Of a stretch of 64,000 nucleotides of DNA, positions 50,201 to 61,232 are shown in pieces. The first letter of the stretch is position 1. Each line of letters opens with the position of its first letter. The stretch covers positions 22,563,551 to 22,627,550 of the forward strand of contig OX463778.1 in assembly GCA_949825025.1 (NCBI GenBank), given 5' to 3'. This stretch comes from Siphlonurus alternatus. Taxonomy: Eukaryota; Arthropoda; Insecta; Ephemeroptera; Siphlonuridae. Both the position numbers and the translations under genes were made by a program. Under the pieces are notes generated by a model. That model was not told the DNA's origin. It ran no database searches and saw only the letters and a list, made by a program, of their open reading frames with translations.

Positions 50201-51964
50201 TCTCGCATTATTATGATCATAGAACAAGATCATGGTTTCACATTCCCGGAGGGACGGTATACCAAAATAGCACCTGTCCATTACGTTGAACTTGGGGGGA
50301 ACAAATATATTGTTGTCATGCAGTGACTTATTAGTAAAGTACTGTACACGTAATTAGTTTATTTTCTTAAGATAAGTGTTTACTTTATTGTACATTCGTC
50401 ATAAAGTCAGATTTTTTAAAGACATTTTGAACATTTTCCAGTACCCACGGGGCATTTTTTCCAGAGCATAGAGATAATAAGCTACATATAGAGGAGGATA
50501 GTGAACCACTAACAAATGCAACCTAGACGTTGCTTACTGTTCTCTCAGCAGGGTGAACTGGCGCTCCAAGTCTGCAAGGTTCTCCATGCACTCCGTACGT
50601 CTCCGCTCACACTCCTCCTCATCCATTTCTGTAAAAAGTTATTATATTAATATTGTGAAGAAAATTGTTAAAAAAAAGAGAGTACCGGTTATGCAAATCA
50701 TACCGGTACTTCTAAAACTTGGGAGCAATGGTTAGTTTGGATTATGCATACTCTTGTGAACTAAATTCACAGCAAGGCATGTATGTATACAGTGCATATA
50801 TGGTCCCGTGCATATTATTTATGCAGTGGGAGAACTAGCTTTTCAAACAGCCATCTCTTTTCAAATTGGGTCTCATTTCAAATTGGTTGACCAGTATTAG
50901 CTAGCCTTAATAGGTGACTTGTCCTTACACTGATCCTCGCCATCTGTGCGAGTGGCGCTGCAACTTCGTGTACGGTCAAAGCATGTAGAAACGAAATAAT
51001 ACATTGCGAAGATGGGGGAAAAATTTTGTGAACCGCGAGTTAGGTACGAAAGAAAATAAAAAGTTAACATTTTTCACTGCCAAAACGTGGTATAACTATT
51101 CTAGTTTGCTTCAGTGCAATTGTTTTCACCCTAGCACTGCTCAATTCCAAATACTAGCGAGATAAAGACAACTACCTCGGGCCACCGCGGCTCGCCATGC
51201 TGCCAAGCGATTCTGCGATTGGTTGACCACAGAGCAGCCATTGATGGATTAGAACGACATGACGTCATGCTGTCAAGTGATTGGTCGACTTTGAACTGCA
51301 AGTTGCAAAAAGTTGCAGCGCCACTCACAGATGGCGAGGATCAGTGTAAGGACAAGTCACCTATTGGCCTTTCTCCCCCAGCAGCAGAAGTTCATGCACT
51401 CAAAAACCGCTACATAATATGCATATTGTATGCCGTAGCAATTTCCGAGTACAGTATGTGAAAGCGGATTACATAATGCATATTTATATGCATACTGTAC
51501 TGTATGATATGCATACCGGTACAGTATGCATATGCACAACCCTACCCTGTTCCCATCATTGCAAAAAGTAAAATTGCAAAATCAAGACATGGATATTTCA
51601 TTGTATCACATTAGCAATTTTTTTTTTTTTATTTCATAAATAGTTTATACATTAATGTCCAGCCAAAATTATTAACATAATCTTAGCGGCCGGTTCATAA
51701 AATACATAGTAATTAAATTTCAAGCTAAAACAATTTATTCAAGCATATTTAATCAATTAATATTAAGGAAAAAAAAAGGCAATAACAAATTGTATGCATA
51801 TATGCATAATAATTTCATATTATCTTACCAGAGCTATCATCTGAATCGGATCCATCGGCTCCATCGCTGGAGTCTGAACTTGAACTTGATTTGTCGGAAT
51901 CTGCAGACTCTTGTTCCATTTCTTCACCATCACTATCATCTCGTTCGTCTTTAATGCCGGGCAT
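47263..51964 (-). CDS. BRMS1L: BRMS1/BRMS1L homologue (Sds3-like family), five exons
   Basis: Subunit of the Sin3-HDAC corepressor, a nuclear protein of the Sds3-like family. Minus-strand exons in order: 51964-51829, 50628-50538, 50032-49825, 49205-48896, and a proposed terminal exon 47273-47263. All join in frame, giving 251 aa (human BRMS1 246). The N-terminus is acidic and Ser-rich (residues 1-45, EEMEQESADSDKSSSSSDSS). Coiled-coil sequence follows (ECMENLADLERQFTLLREQ; LYRERVTQVESKLGEV; EYLQPLEELQENMRVR). The C-terminal part has RRRKPITVSGPYIVYML, EAEILEDWTIIKKAL and KRKSD. The last residue run KRKSD matches the C-terminus of BRMS1; the longer C-terminal tail of vertebrate BRMS1L was not found. 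The terminal exon adds only three residues and is the weakest part (about 0.5); its acceptor is TTTCCCCAG and AATAAA lies 120 bp further on. Confidence 0.9.
48177..48232. repeat. Perfect 25-bp-arm hairpin
   Basis: ACTCTGTTATTTAATTTATA continues as a complement after a four-base loop. It lies in the last BRMS1L intron. Confidence 0.85.
49486..49612. repeat. Short foldback, arms around ATGGCCAGAAATTT
   Basis: CTCCGTGTTTTATGGCCAGA and its imperfect complement (AATTTCTGGCCATAAGACAC) face each other across about 70 bp, in BRMS1L intron 3. No target duplication was identified. Confidence 0.6.
50917..51366. mobile_element. Foldback MITE, ends AATAGGTGACTTGTCCTT
   Basis: AATAGGTGACTTGTCCTTAC, then ACTGATCCTCGCCATCTGTG and AGTGGCGCTGCAACTT at the left are mirrored at 51300-51366. 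The arms are about 60 bp; the rest is not palindromic and contains a CATGACGTCATG octamer site near 51258. It lies in BRMS1L intron 1. Confidence 0.82.
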
Positions 51965-52562
51965 GGCTCTCCAGTAATTTGGAACTCTTTGAAATTAAAC
52001 TGGCCAAATATTTTGGCCAAATGAAGTAAAAAATAAGGCCCAACAGGCCTCGACTACGCGTCGTCCAGAATTATTCCACGACGATAAATATCATACTGAA
52101 GGTCTTTTTCTACCGTAGAAGCAAATTTAATTATACTGTACAAGTAACAAAAGATTATTTTTTTATAAACACGAATTTACTTTCAATAAACTTCTGTTGA
52201 TATTTCTTCTTTCACTCACTGTTTTCTTCTTTTGAGACGTTTGCTGTCGCCACAGACGAGCTGTCGCTAACCCCGCGTTTCGCCCCACTTTTCTCCCTCT
52301 ACTTTTTTTTTTATTTCCCCTCCGGCGGCTGGCGGCGGCGGCGCGACTGGCGGCACTGGCGCGGCTTCCTCTTTCATAAAATACATGCTTACGCCATCTC
52401 TATTCAAACATTTGAAAGGCAAAGAAAACGTGATTTTATTCTCTACTTTTTTCTATTTCTGATATCGTTTTAATATGGCCTTTATTTTTAATACTGCATC
52501 TACAAAACTGAATTGCAAATGCGTTACCATAATGTAATAAATCTTTGCAGCGAACTAAAAAA
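51965..52562. other. BRMS1L upstream region
   Basis: No gene is recognised. A GC-rich block at about 52240-52370, with GCGGC repeats, is a candidate CpG-type promoter of BRMS1L on the minus strand or a shared promoter. The sequence between it and the ATG (51964) would be 5' UTR or a non-coding first intron. Confidence 0.4.
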
Positions 52563-52652
52563 TTCCCCAGGTGAGGCTCGAACTCACAACCCCGGCATAG
52601 CTTAGATACTGTCGTATAAGTACCGTGCGCTAACCAATTGCGCCACTGGGGA
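52563..52652 (-). tRNA. tRNA-Ile (anticodon UAU) with intron
   Basis: On the minus strand a 7-bp acceptor stem (TCCCCAG/CTGGGGA), D arm with GGTTAGCGC, anticodon stem CGGTA/TGCCG, loop CTTATA, and T arm GTTCGAGCC form a full tRNA. About 16 bases (CGACAGTATCTAAGCT) interrupt the gene after the base 3' to the anticodon, the standard intron position; animal tRNA-Ile(UAU) genes usually carry introns. Confidence 0.95.
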
Positions 52653-52961
52653 TACGACCAAGTGGGGCACGACTTGACGGATATATTTCGTATGACATTT
52701 TCAGAAGGGAAATCTTTAAAAATTTCAACTTTTGTATGCATCACAAAGGATGAACAAAAATAAAGCTGCGTAAATGCTATAATACCGGGTAGAAAAATTG
52801 ACGGACTGCAAATATATTGAAATACTAAACTTATTGAAATGCTTTGAAGATTATTTTTTTTTTTTTATGTTTCATATTTCTCTTCTTCCGTCTGCATTTT
52901 TTTCCAATCGTAATTATTTCTGACAAGAATGTCTCTTAAAAAGGTACTACGAAGAGTACCA

Positions 52962-53033
52962 AGGTCCCACCGAGATTTGAACTCGGATCGCTGGATTCAA
53001 AGTCCAGAGTGCTAACCATTACACCATGGGACC
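52962..53033 (-). tRNA. tRNA-Gln (anticodon UUG)
   Basis: A 72-base intronless tRNA on the minus strand with acceptor stem GGTCCCA/TGGGACC, A box TGGTGTAATGG, anticodon stem-loop TCTGGACTTTGAATCCAG (anticodon TTG), and B box AGTTCAAATCTCGG. It differs by a few bases from the human tRNA-Gln(UUG) as I remember it. Confidence 0.96.
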
Positions 53034-53380
53034 TCTGGTAGATGCAACGTGAGTTAAAAGCTGTATATGAATGTACCGTGTATTTTACGCCACATTGCCT
53101 GAGAACGATCTGCGCGCCATCTGTACTACATTCCTGAGTGACAAATACTTCGATTCTCTTGCTTGCCGTCTGACTTCTTTTTAAATCTTCATTTTTATTC
53201 ATAGTTAGGATTTTTAATTAAAAAATTAATATTAATGTAATAATATTTGTTTATTGGGTTAAGTATTACAAAAGAGTGGGAGAGTAATAAAGCTAAAATT
53301 GACAATACTTAAACACAATTTCCTATATATACTTGCAGAGTGAAAATTACAAATTATGAACAATTGTTCTTCTTCTATAG

Positions 53381-54814
53381 GTTCAAAAATTACACTACTA
53401 TGGGAAGCGCTTGAGGTAATTATAATTAAATAAAATATATCATTATAATACAATCATATATATTATATAATACTTAAATTTAATTAATGAGATATTAGAA
53501 TGTGAAAATTTTAGTGGCTTAATCGAAAGAAGGGGTAAAAATAGGGTATACTGTGAATTTTTTCATATTTTTCTGAGACCGGGGGAACTATTTTTAAAAA
53601 ATTATTGAAAGTCTATTTTGATGACGTCACGGGCGTCATAAAATAGACTTTCAATAATTTTTTAAAAATAGTTCTCGGTCTCAAAAAAATATGAAAAAAT
53701 TCACAGTAACATATTTTTACCCCTTCTTTCGATTAATTAAAGCCACTAAGATTTTCACATTCTATACTCTCTATTTCATTGTGTGTATTATAATGTATGT
53801 AAAAATGAAACTATAAAATTATTTCAATTATATGTATTATAATAATTAAATATCTGAGTGTCAGTGATCAGAATCATTAATTATAATACATTTTTAATTC
53901 ATTTAATTAATTAATTAAAATCAACATTTTTTATTTATGTTATAGTTTATTATTTATTGCGTGTAATAATTATATATTATAATTCCATGATTCATATAAA
54001 AATCTCTTTTATAGTGTCATGACGATCGATCGTCGATCGACGTATTGTAAAATATAAATATGCCATGTTTTTAAATGACGTATTAAAATTATATTATAAT
54101 AGGCCTGTTCGTAAACCCTGCTCGGTGTACTGCACTTTCGATCTGCACCCAATCGACCTTATGTACATGTATGGACATGGAATATAAGGTCGATTGGGTG
54201 TAGAAAGTGTATAATACATATATACACCAAGCAGCTGGGTTTACGAACATGTAGGCCTAGAATATATTTGCATGAATTTAAAAATATGATTTATATGTTC
54301 ACGTATACAACTATTTTTTACATCTTTCCAGGAAACAAATTCGAATTTAAAGAGATGTAATAATTTTATATTAAAATCAGGAAAAAAGAAGAAAAAAGCG
54401 ACATCAAAGTTATCATTTGAAGCATTAAAAAAATATCGAACCCCTAAATCCCCAGTGGATCCTTACAAGGTAATCAAATTAATATTTTAAAAAACATAAT
54501 ATGAATGCATCATTTTTTATGTCTTATATCTGACTCTTTTTTATTCACATTTAAATGGTACGTATAAATATAATTAATATAATTATATAAATATGCCATT
54601 CTTTTTTACATTACAATTTAAAAGCATACGGATCATATGCATTTATAAATCTAGAATAATTTTATTCCTTATGTAATCCTATATAGTTTAATTTATCCTC
54701 TGAGAAGATTTAATTATAATCTATATTCAGCGAAGCAGTTTTTATTTTTTTAAAGGTTTTTACTTTTTGGGAGAAATATATTCTACGTATACACTTTTAC
54801 CATCCATAATTACT

Positions 54815-54906
<92 letters not shown>

Positions 54907-55872
54907 GATTTCTTCTTCGAGCGTAAATTCTAAATTGTGATCATCATAATTATATAATATAATTAAATATATTATACAGGGTGTTTACTTTGATTTGAAC
55001 GTTTTAAAGTGATAATTAAGGAATGAAGTTCGATGGTAATATAGACATGTCATACATCAAATTAAAGCTTACATTTTAAAATTTTCAAAACTTGCATCAT
55101 AAATTACATGTGCTGACTTGTCTTTTTTTGAGACGAAAAAGAAACAAAAATGAGCCGTTTCATTTCTTGTTCAAATATCGGTGGTAACATGAAATTAACT
55201 GTTGAATCCTTCACTGGATTGCAAGGTTGGTGTGGGAGTGATATGTAATGCGTTTGGTCAATTTTCCTTAGATCACCAAAGTAAAGCAACACAAGACTGT
55301 TTTGTGGTTGGATGGGTGACCATTTAAACAAACTCCCATCCAGGGGTAACGCTTTTTACCACAATGTGGTTTCTCTACGAATTTTAACCATTCCTGCATT
55401 TCTGTTTCTGGTTCATTGACAAAATTTGAAGATGCATGTGGCGTTCATCCTGACAAGTTTCCACGTTGCGATCAGTCACATTAAAATGCCATTTAATTTC
55501 ATGTTACCACCGACATTAAATTTGAACAAAAAAACAGCTCATTTTTGTTTCTTTTTCGTCTCAAAAAAAGACAAGTCCGCACATGTAATTTATGATGCAA
55601 GTTTTGAAAATGTTAAAATGTAAGCTTTAATTTGATGTATGACATGTCTATATTACCATCGAACTTCATTCCTTAATTATCACTTTAAAACGTTCAAATC
55701 AAAGTAAACACCCTGTATATTATTATATAAATTTGATATATATTTCAATATAAAAAAAATCCCTTATAGTAGGACAGTTACTACACAGCTGTGAAAAAAG
55801 TAAAATGATCGAGGCTATAATTCACTATAATATAATATTTTAATATTCAAATTAAATTAATTAATTAAGTTT

Positions 55873-55941
<69 letters not shown>

Positions 55942-56347
55942 TTATAATCAAACACTTAAACTTATAGAAGCTGATGTGTACGGCGCTGGTCCTGCTGCGG
56001 AGAATGGAGCAGTTCTCAAATGTGCCAAACAATCAAGGACGTCGAGGATCCATCACCATCCTCGAGGTGAGACGATGATCAGATAAATGAGGGGTCGAAA
56101 GAAAAATCGAGCGAGCTCTAAATTTTAATTTTCAGATAATATTTCGCCGTAAAGTTAGGCAACTTGTCTAGCATCAAAGCAGAGTGGATTGCAAATAAAT
56201 GAATGAATGAATGAATGAATGAATGAATGAATGAATGAATGAATGAATGAATGAATGAATGAATGAATGAATGAATGAATGAATGAATGAATGAATGAAT
56301 GAATGAATGAATGAATGAATGAATGAATGAATGAATGAATGAATGAA

Positions 56348-56406
<59 letters not shown>

Positions 56407-57084
56407 ATATGATAGTATATGTAGAATCGGCGTCATTTTCATCGCGTTATATATTTGTAGCGCCCTCAGTCATTGGTAGCCGGTTTGTATCGATAGCTAA
56501 AATGTTTTAACTTTCGTATATACGATATAGTATAACATACAGATTCTGCAAAAAAAAAAAATAATAATAAAATAAAAAATATTGTATAATGTATATTATG
56601 CGGTCTTCAATGCAGAATTTTTTATGGTGCTGGAACTATTTCAATTAATGGTCATAGATTTTCTTAAAATTTATAACTTTTTTAATGTAAAAAAAAATTC
56701 AAAGTATATTTTTAACAGGACCAGCGTCAAATGTCCGAGGAGCTACTTGTACGAGCGCAGATGATTTACAACACCGTTCACCCTCCTCAAGATACTCAAG
56801 ATGGTGAACTTCCTCAGGTGTCCGAGAATATCGAGACGATTGTCCAGCAGCAGGTCTCTGAGGACATACGACCTGGAGAGCTGTCAGGGCAGCGAGAATG
56901 TCCCGAACCTTCGGTGCTCAAGTCGCGAACCTTCCACACGACGTACCGCTGCGTGTCTCCACTGTACCGTGATGTAGCCGTGCACCATGCGGACATTTCG
57001 GACATCCTTTCATCACGGGTGTCCGTGAATCGAAAGAAGAAAAGTGTGCAGCATGCGGATGTATCTCATCTCAACACGTTTACG
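53381..57084 (+). CDS. Unrecognised multi-exon gene, partial
   Basis: I do not recognise this protein. Three well supported exons join in phase 0: 54332-54469 (GKKKKKATSKLSFEALKKYR, then TPKSPVDPYK), 55968-56066 (KLMCTALVLLRRMEQFS, RRGSITILE) and 56719-57084 (QRQMSEELLVRAQMIYN, LKSRTFHTTYRCVSPLYRDV). A short exon 53381-53415 would also join in frame but is weak. The coding sequence is GC-richer than the introns and keeps good GT-AG borders, so the gene looks real. The product is hydrophilic, with a Lys-rich stretch and no signal peptide or membrane segment. Near the end there is an internal echo: HADISDILSSRVSVN and HADVSHLNTFTVSVN. The second copy would use codons across the GTAAGT at 57085, so that donor may not always be used; reading through gives a stop about 21 codons later. 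Start and true 3' end are not found. Confidence 0.5.
53495..53766. mobile_element. 272-bp near-perfect foldback MITE with TGACGTCA
   Basis: TAGAATGTGAAAATTTTAGT to its complement at 53745-53766. Inner arms include GGGGTAAAAATA, TTTTTAAAAAATTATTGAAA and the pair GACGTCACGGGCGTC near the centre (about 53621-53637). The arm blocks resemble the families at 10715 and 23835. It lies between the proposed first exon and the second exon of the unrecognised gene. Confidence 0.85.
54101..54262. mobile_element. Foldback, ends AGGCCTGTTCGTAAACCC
   Basis: AGGCCTGTTCGTAAACCC at the left matches the complement of GGGTTTACGAACATGTAGGC at the right, with a 4-bp insertion in one arm. ACCCAATCGACCTTAT and its complement form inner arms. 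About 160 bp in total. Confidence 0.75.
54822..54906. repeat. (AT)n microsatellite
   Basis: An AT dinucleotide tract of about 85 bp. A second tract of about 57 bp is at 55880-55936. Both lie in the same intron of the unrecognised gene, one on each side of the mariner-like element. Confidence 0.95.
54975..55717. mobile_element. Mariner-type MITE, ends CAGGGTGTTTACTTTG, TA target site
   Basis: The element is 54977-55715 (739 bp) with TA on both sides. The arms are about 225 bp: CAGGGTGTTTACTTTGATTT at the left and its complement at the right, with the same order of inner blocks (GACATGTCATACATCAAATT; ACATGAAATTAA). CAGGGTG ends with TA duplication are typical of Tc1/mariner-like elements. No transposase is present. 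Confidence 0.85.
56135..56408 (+). mobile_element. Retroposon 3' end with (AATG)n and (AAAT)n tail
   Basis: CGTAAAGTTAGGCAACTTGT-type sequence leads through GCAGAGTGGATTGCAAATAA into about 37 AATG units (to about 56347) and then about 15 AAAT units. A related segment (GGTTAGGCAACTTGTTGAGC, ending GGGTTGCAT) stands at about 38845-38900 without the long tail. This looks like a retroposon 3' end whose tail expanded as a microsatellite. Confidence 0.65.
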
Positions 57085-57812
57085 GTAAGTGTTAATGAAA
57101 TGATTTTCTATTTTATTTATTTTGTTTGGTCTTCCTTGCATGCTTAAATTGATGCTGCATGCAGTCATTCATTGCTAAATGCTAAATGAATAATAAAATA
57201 TAGTATGTAATCTACGTATAATTAATATTTAATACCTTCTGTTTGAAATGAATAAAAGTAAATATAATTAAATATGCCATGGCATCACTATAATAATAAT
57301 ATACAATTAAGAATAAAATTATGCTTTAAAATTTAATTTCATTTCCTTAATTGGCATGTTTTTTTTAGTATATTATAAAAATTGAATATTGAAACAAAAT
57401 TCATAAAGAAACATAAAAGGAAAAAATTTATATTTATATAGGTATGTATATGTAAGAATGGAATGATAAAACAAAGAAATTATGTATAAGAACTTGTAAA
57501 AATCATTTATTAATTGAGTAAATGATAAACAAATTATGTTACAATTATACTTTTATTAAAAAACATTTTAACACATTTGAGCAAAATAAATGTCACAGTC
57601 ACTTGCGAGCTGGTTAAACAAAATCGATTACAGAATAATAATAATGTAATAATTTTATTTGCAATGATACCGTCATACTGATGTCTTGCGTCATAGAGCT
57701 AGTACGTGCTTGTCATGTCGTTCATTAGTATTCGGGCTTAGGACTAGAGGTAGTAGAAAAATGTTAAGTAAGTAGTCTTGGCAGTCGAGAAGAAAATAAT
57801 TAATGGTCATTA
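57085..57812. other. AT-rich sequence between convergent genes
   Basis: No exon or RNA gene is supported. A TTTATT at 57654-57659 (AATAAA on the minus strand), about 155 bp past the stop of the cuticle-like gene, is the likely polyadenylation signal of that gene. Confidence 0.5.
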
Positions 57813-58706
57813 TTAATCACGAAGATTGAGTCGGAGAAGAGGGGGGATACGAACTCTAATTCTGTACTTCCTTGCAAATCCAGGACGGTAAGCTACCTTT
57901 AAAGGTACTGCAACTGGCACTGGTACCGGTATATGCTTATAGATTGGGGCTGGTACTGCCACGGCAGAAGGTGCAAAACCTACTGCAGTAGGCGCGTATG
58001 CAAGATGTGGGGGAGGTAGAACTGGAACTGGTGCATGGAAAGGCAGCGGGGCAGGCAGCGGGGCAAATGGTACCGGTACGGGTGCTGGTATGGGGGCTGG
58101 AAGTATTCTAGGGTGTAACGAGAAGGGTCCTGTCGCGTAGTGAAAGGTTCCTTGCACTCCGCGTTTCGACTTGGTGGACTCTTCCTCGGCCTCATCAGCG
58201 AAGGCCAGGGCAGCTCCAAAGATCATCTGAGGAAAAAAAAAAACAGCACAGTATTATTTTTACCTGCAGATATTTATTTTATAAATAATCAAGCGTTTGT
58301 GGCAACAATTTGTTCTTAAATCGGAAAACGTGAAAATAAACCGATGCAGAACACATTCATTGTAATTTTAAAAATGAATAAAAATTTAAGTAATAAAGTA
58401 AAGTAATGGCATGTTCAGCAGAAACATTATGCTATAATTTAATTATTTATTTTTTCCGTTTTTACGCTAGCAAATGAATTATTTAAGTAAAAATAAATGA
58501 CCATGCAGAGCATGCAAGTAAGTCAATGAAATAAAAAATAAAATCCTCGAATATTTATATAAAAAAATCAAGTTTAATTCTTACAACGGATTCTTATTAA
58601 TCCGTTGTAAGGATTTGTAGTGTTCTTATTAAAATTAATTTTTAATATATAATTAATAAACATCTCCTCTTAAGTCTTAACTCACCAGTACAAGTAGCAA
58701 CTTCAT
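57813..58706 (-). CDS. Secreted Pro/Ala/Val-rich cuticle-like protein, two exons
   Basis: Probably a structural extracellular or cuticle protein. Exon 1 (58706-58686) codes MKLLLVL; exon 2 (58226-57813) starts MIFGAALAFADEAEEES, giving a typical signal peptide of about 16-18 residues split by an intron, as is common in arthropod cuticle genes. The mature protein of about 125 aa has a low-complexity centre (APIPAPVPVPFAPLPAPLPF; PIYKHIPVPVPVAVPLKVAY) and a basic C-terminus (RPGFARKYRIRVRIPPLLRL). It has no chitin-binding Rebers-Riddiford motif. The protein is 144 aa in all. A TATA-like box and TCAGTT initiator precede it at correct spacing. Confidence 0.85.
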
Positions 58707-58745
58707 GACTGCAGAGGGACTCGGTTGCAGAGGTGGATGGTCACC

Positions 58746-58779
58746 AACTGACGATTGGGTGCGTGGGGCGAGTATTTAT
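58746..58779 (-). promoter_or_regulatory. Core promoter of the cuticle-like gene (TATA and TCAGTT initiator)
   Basis: On the minus strand ATAAATA (58779-58773) is followed by TCAGTT (58751-58746). The A of the initiator at 58749 would be +1 and the TATA-like box then begins at about -30. The 5' UTR would be 42 bases. TCAGT at the start site is the arthropod initiator consensus. Confidence 0.7.
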
Positions 58780-59189
58780 GTGGCCCTCCTCCCCCGCGCT
58801 CGCTTTCCCCGCGCTAATGCTCCTCATTAGGCGACCTGACCCTCCAGTTCAGAGCAAAGAGGTGTCAATCACGCTCGCTTTCTTCGTGTCGCAATAATTG
58901 ACGACATTTGTCATCGGAATATCAGCGTCGCCTTTCAAAGATACTTAATTAATTTTTTTTTTAGAAATAACTTTACTAATTTAGATTTTTGTGCATGATT
59001 ATAATCTATAGTAGTTATTCAATGTAATAAGCTGTATTTTAATTATTGATGATTATTTACACCTTGATTAATTTATAGTAAATCAAAACTTTGATATGAT
59101 TTAATTATTGAATTTTGTATCGAAATATTAATTTCATGTATGCCCAATTTAATATGCAAAATTGTTCGTGATTATTTTATATATTTTTT

Positions 59190-59350
59190 TTATTTTAAAT
59201 CATTTGGCTTAAATACAGAGACAAACATTGATCAAGTCAAACCTTATTATAAAACTAAAATTAAAATATACACATATATATATACAAGGACAAAAGACAA
59301 AACAAAGACACAACGTATCTAATAAATTATTAATCAATTAACAAGTATAA
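59190..59350 (-). mobile_element. Retroposon 3' tail, copy 2
   Basis: Shares TTTAAATCATTTGGCTT and AGAGACAAACATTGATCAAG with the copy at 13868-14045, in the same orientation. On the minus strand it ends in an A-rich tail. A possible third fragment lies near 26780-26830. Confidence 0.5.
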
Positions 59351-59789
59351 ATTATTCCCCTTCGCGAATGCACAATGCACATTTCAAAATATATAATGAT
59401 GGTATAGTTAACACGTTATTGTTTTTATTAAAAAATGTAACACGTGAATCTCTTTCCGTGCTCTTTTCTAAAATTTTAGCATTGAATTATAGAATTATAC
59501 ATTAAAAAAACAAAAACAAAAAAACATTCATCATACTGAGATACTGATTGATGCAATAAAATATTGTGAATATTTTTTTTAACAACTCAGAAAATTTAAA
59601 TAAATTTAAATTTGTTAATATTTTCATGTTTTTATAATAATTGTATATCCCATGGCATGTATGATAACGCTGTTAGCATTTAAAATAATGTTTATTACTC
59701 TTAAAGATTTGGTAAGAGTTTTTGACGATAGAATTCATGGTTAAATTATTATTGTAAACCATAAACAATAATTAAAACTTACATATAGT

Positions 59790-59912
59790 ATATAATTATC
59801 AGAGTCTTCTGCGCACAATGTTTTTACAAAACATTGTCCGAACAATTGCGCAATGTTTTCCGCAATTGAAAAACATTGCGCGCAGAAGACTCTGATAATT
59901 ATATATAAATTT
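59790..59912. mobile_element. Short foldback, arms ATAATTATCAGAGTCTTCTG
   Basis: Arms of about 36 bp (TAATTATCAGAGTCTTCTGC, then GCACAATGTTTT) are repeated as complement with a 40-bp spacer that itself repeats the CAATGTTTT motif. About 120 bp in total. Confidence 0.75.
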
Positions 59913-60370
59913 TTATTAAATTTTGCACACAGTTTTTCGTGTTAATTTTATAGTGTTTTAATTTTAATTGTTTTAATGTTATTTAACTTTAAGTACAATG
60001 TAATTACATAGCAATATGTATATTATATTTATATATATGAAAATTTAATGCTTCTACACACTTTTTTTAACTGCTTCGTGAATAATGAAATTATATTATT
60101 TTCATTTTCCCAATAACTATAAATATAAATGATAATAAGACATTAAAAATACTTATACAAACATACAATGAAATTAAGTAACAAATAATACTGTAATTTA
60201 TGCAACAGCTATAAATTTAATTTTTCTTTAATAGTAATAATTCAAATATTCCAATCTACAGAGTATATAACTCAAGCTGCATACTATTATGAGGTCATCT
60301 TAATATAGCGTTGTAGTCTATACTTAAGTTGTCTGTAACCAAATCGATCATAACATAATACTTTCGCCAG

Positions 60371-60484
60371 GCAGCAGCATGTGCGCGTACGCCATCAGGG
60401 AAAGTCCTGTCAATTTATCTAGCAACAAGTCCTTATCAGCTGAGCCCGAGTGCTCTATCCTCTAATACCGATCGACATAATTAA
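60371..60484 (+). other. Possible coding patch, unassigned
   Basis: After an acceptor-like TTTCGCCAG the plus strand stays open for 37 codons (AACARTPSGKVLSIYLATSP, then YQLSPSALSS) before TAA, in a locally GC-rich island. Phase 0 would suit the donor at 57084 of the unrecognised gene, but two minus-strand features lie near and nothing else ties them together. It may be a regulatory island or chance. Confidence 0.2.
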
Positions 60485-61210
60485 CGGGAGTCAGCATGCC
60501 CTACATTTACAACACACATTTGTATATGCGTCTCACGATTAATAACGATTGAATTGCAAAATTTTAAATCAAAATAGTTTTACTATTTCTATATACAGCT
60601 GGTTATATCTAGATTTATGAGTACTGTTATTTTATTTATTAAATCATAATCATTAAAAATTGATGGGATATTATAGTACAGTAAAAATGCATGGACGAAG
60701 AAATTTTATTTTAATTGCTATTTTATTATATAATTTCATTAATGAATTAAATTTTAAGCATATTATAGAGTAGCTAACATTTTTAATTATTATTAATTCA
60801 CTCGTACATAATTTATATCATAATTAAAGAACTATTTTTTTAAGTTACAACATATAACTACAATCTACACTAAAACTACAGAATAAAATTGAAGACTTAT
60901 TACATATTTTAATGCATAAATAAATTTTCTTATATTTTTTACTTATATTATCCTTGATGAGGAGTGCACATTCAAAGTCCAGTTGTACTAATAACAAATA
61001 AAATTAATCTTTACCGTTATATATTATTCTAGCTCTTCCTTTACATACAATATCAATATGACCTTATAAAAGCTAAGTGAAGATTTTGGAACAAAAGTGA
61101 TTCTAAAAATCAAATCATCTTTGGAGTTAGAAATATACATTTTTGGTAAAAGTGCGAATTATTCTTGCAACAAAACAACTTAGATTTCATTGTCCTTAGT
61201 ACAAAAACAA

Positions 61211-61216
61211 TTTATT
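61211..61216 (-). terminator. Polyadenylation signal of the Gly/Tyr-rich gene
   Basis: AATAAA on the minus strand, only 16 bases after the stop codon, implying a very short 3' UTR. Confidence 0.6.
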
Positions 61217-61232
61217 GAGGGTGCATTTTTTT

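Larger units (their letters stand above)
58780..61210. other. AT-rich intergenic region
   Basis: Upstream of the cuticle-like gene the first 100 bp are GC-richer (possible regulatory DNA). The rest is AT-rich and contains a retroposon tail (59190-59350) and a hairpin (59790-59910). A GC-richer patch at 60361-60484 is described separately. Confidence 0.5.

Noticed and set aside
56155..56442. 95-codon ORF of SFIH/LFIY repeats on the minus strand
   Set aside because: Translation of the (AATG)n/(AAAT)n tail.
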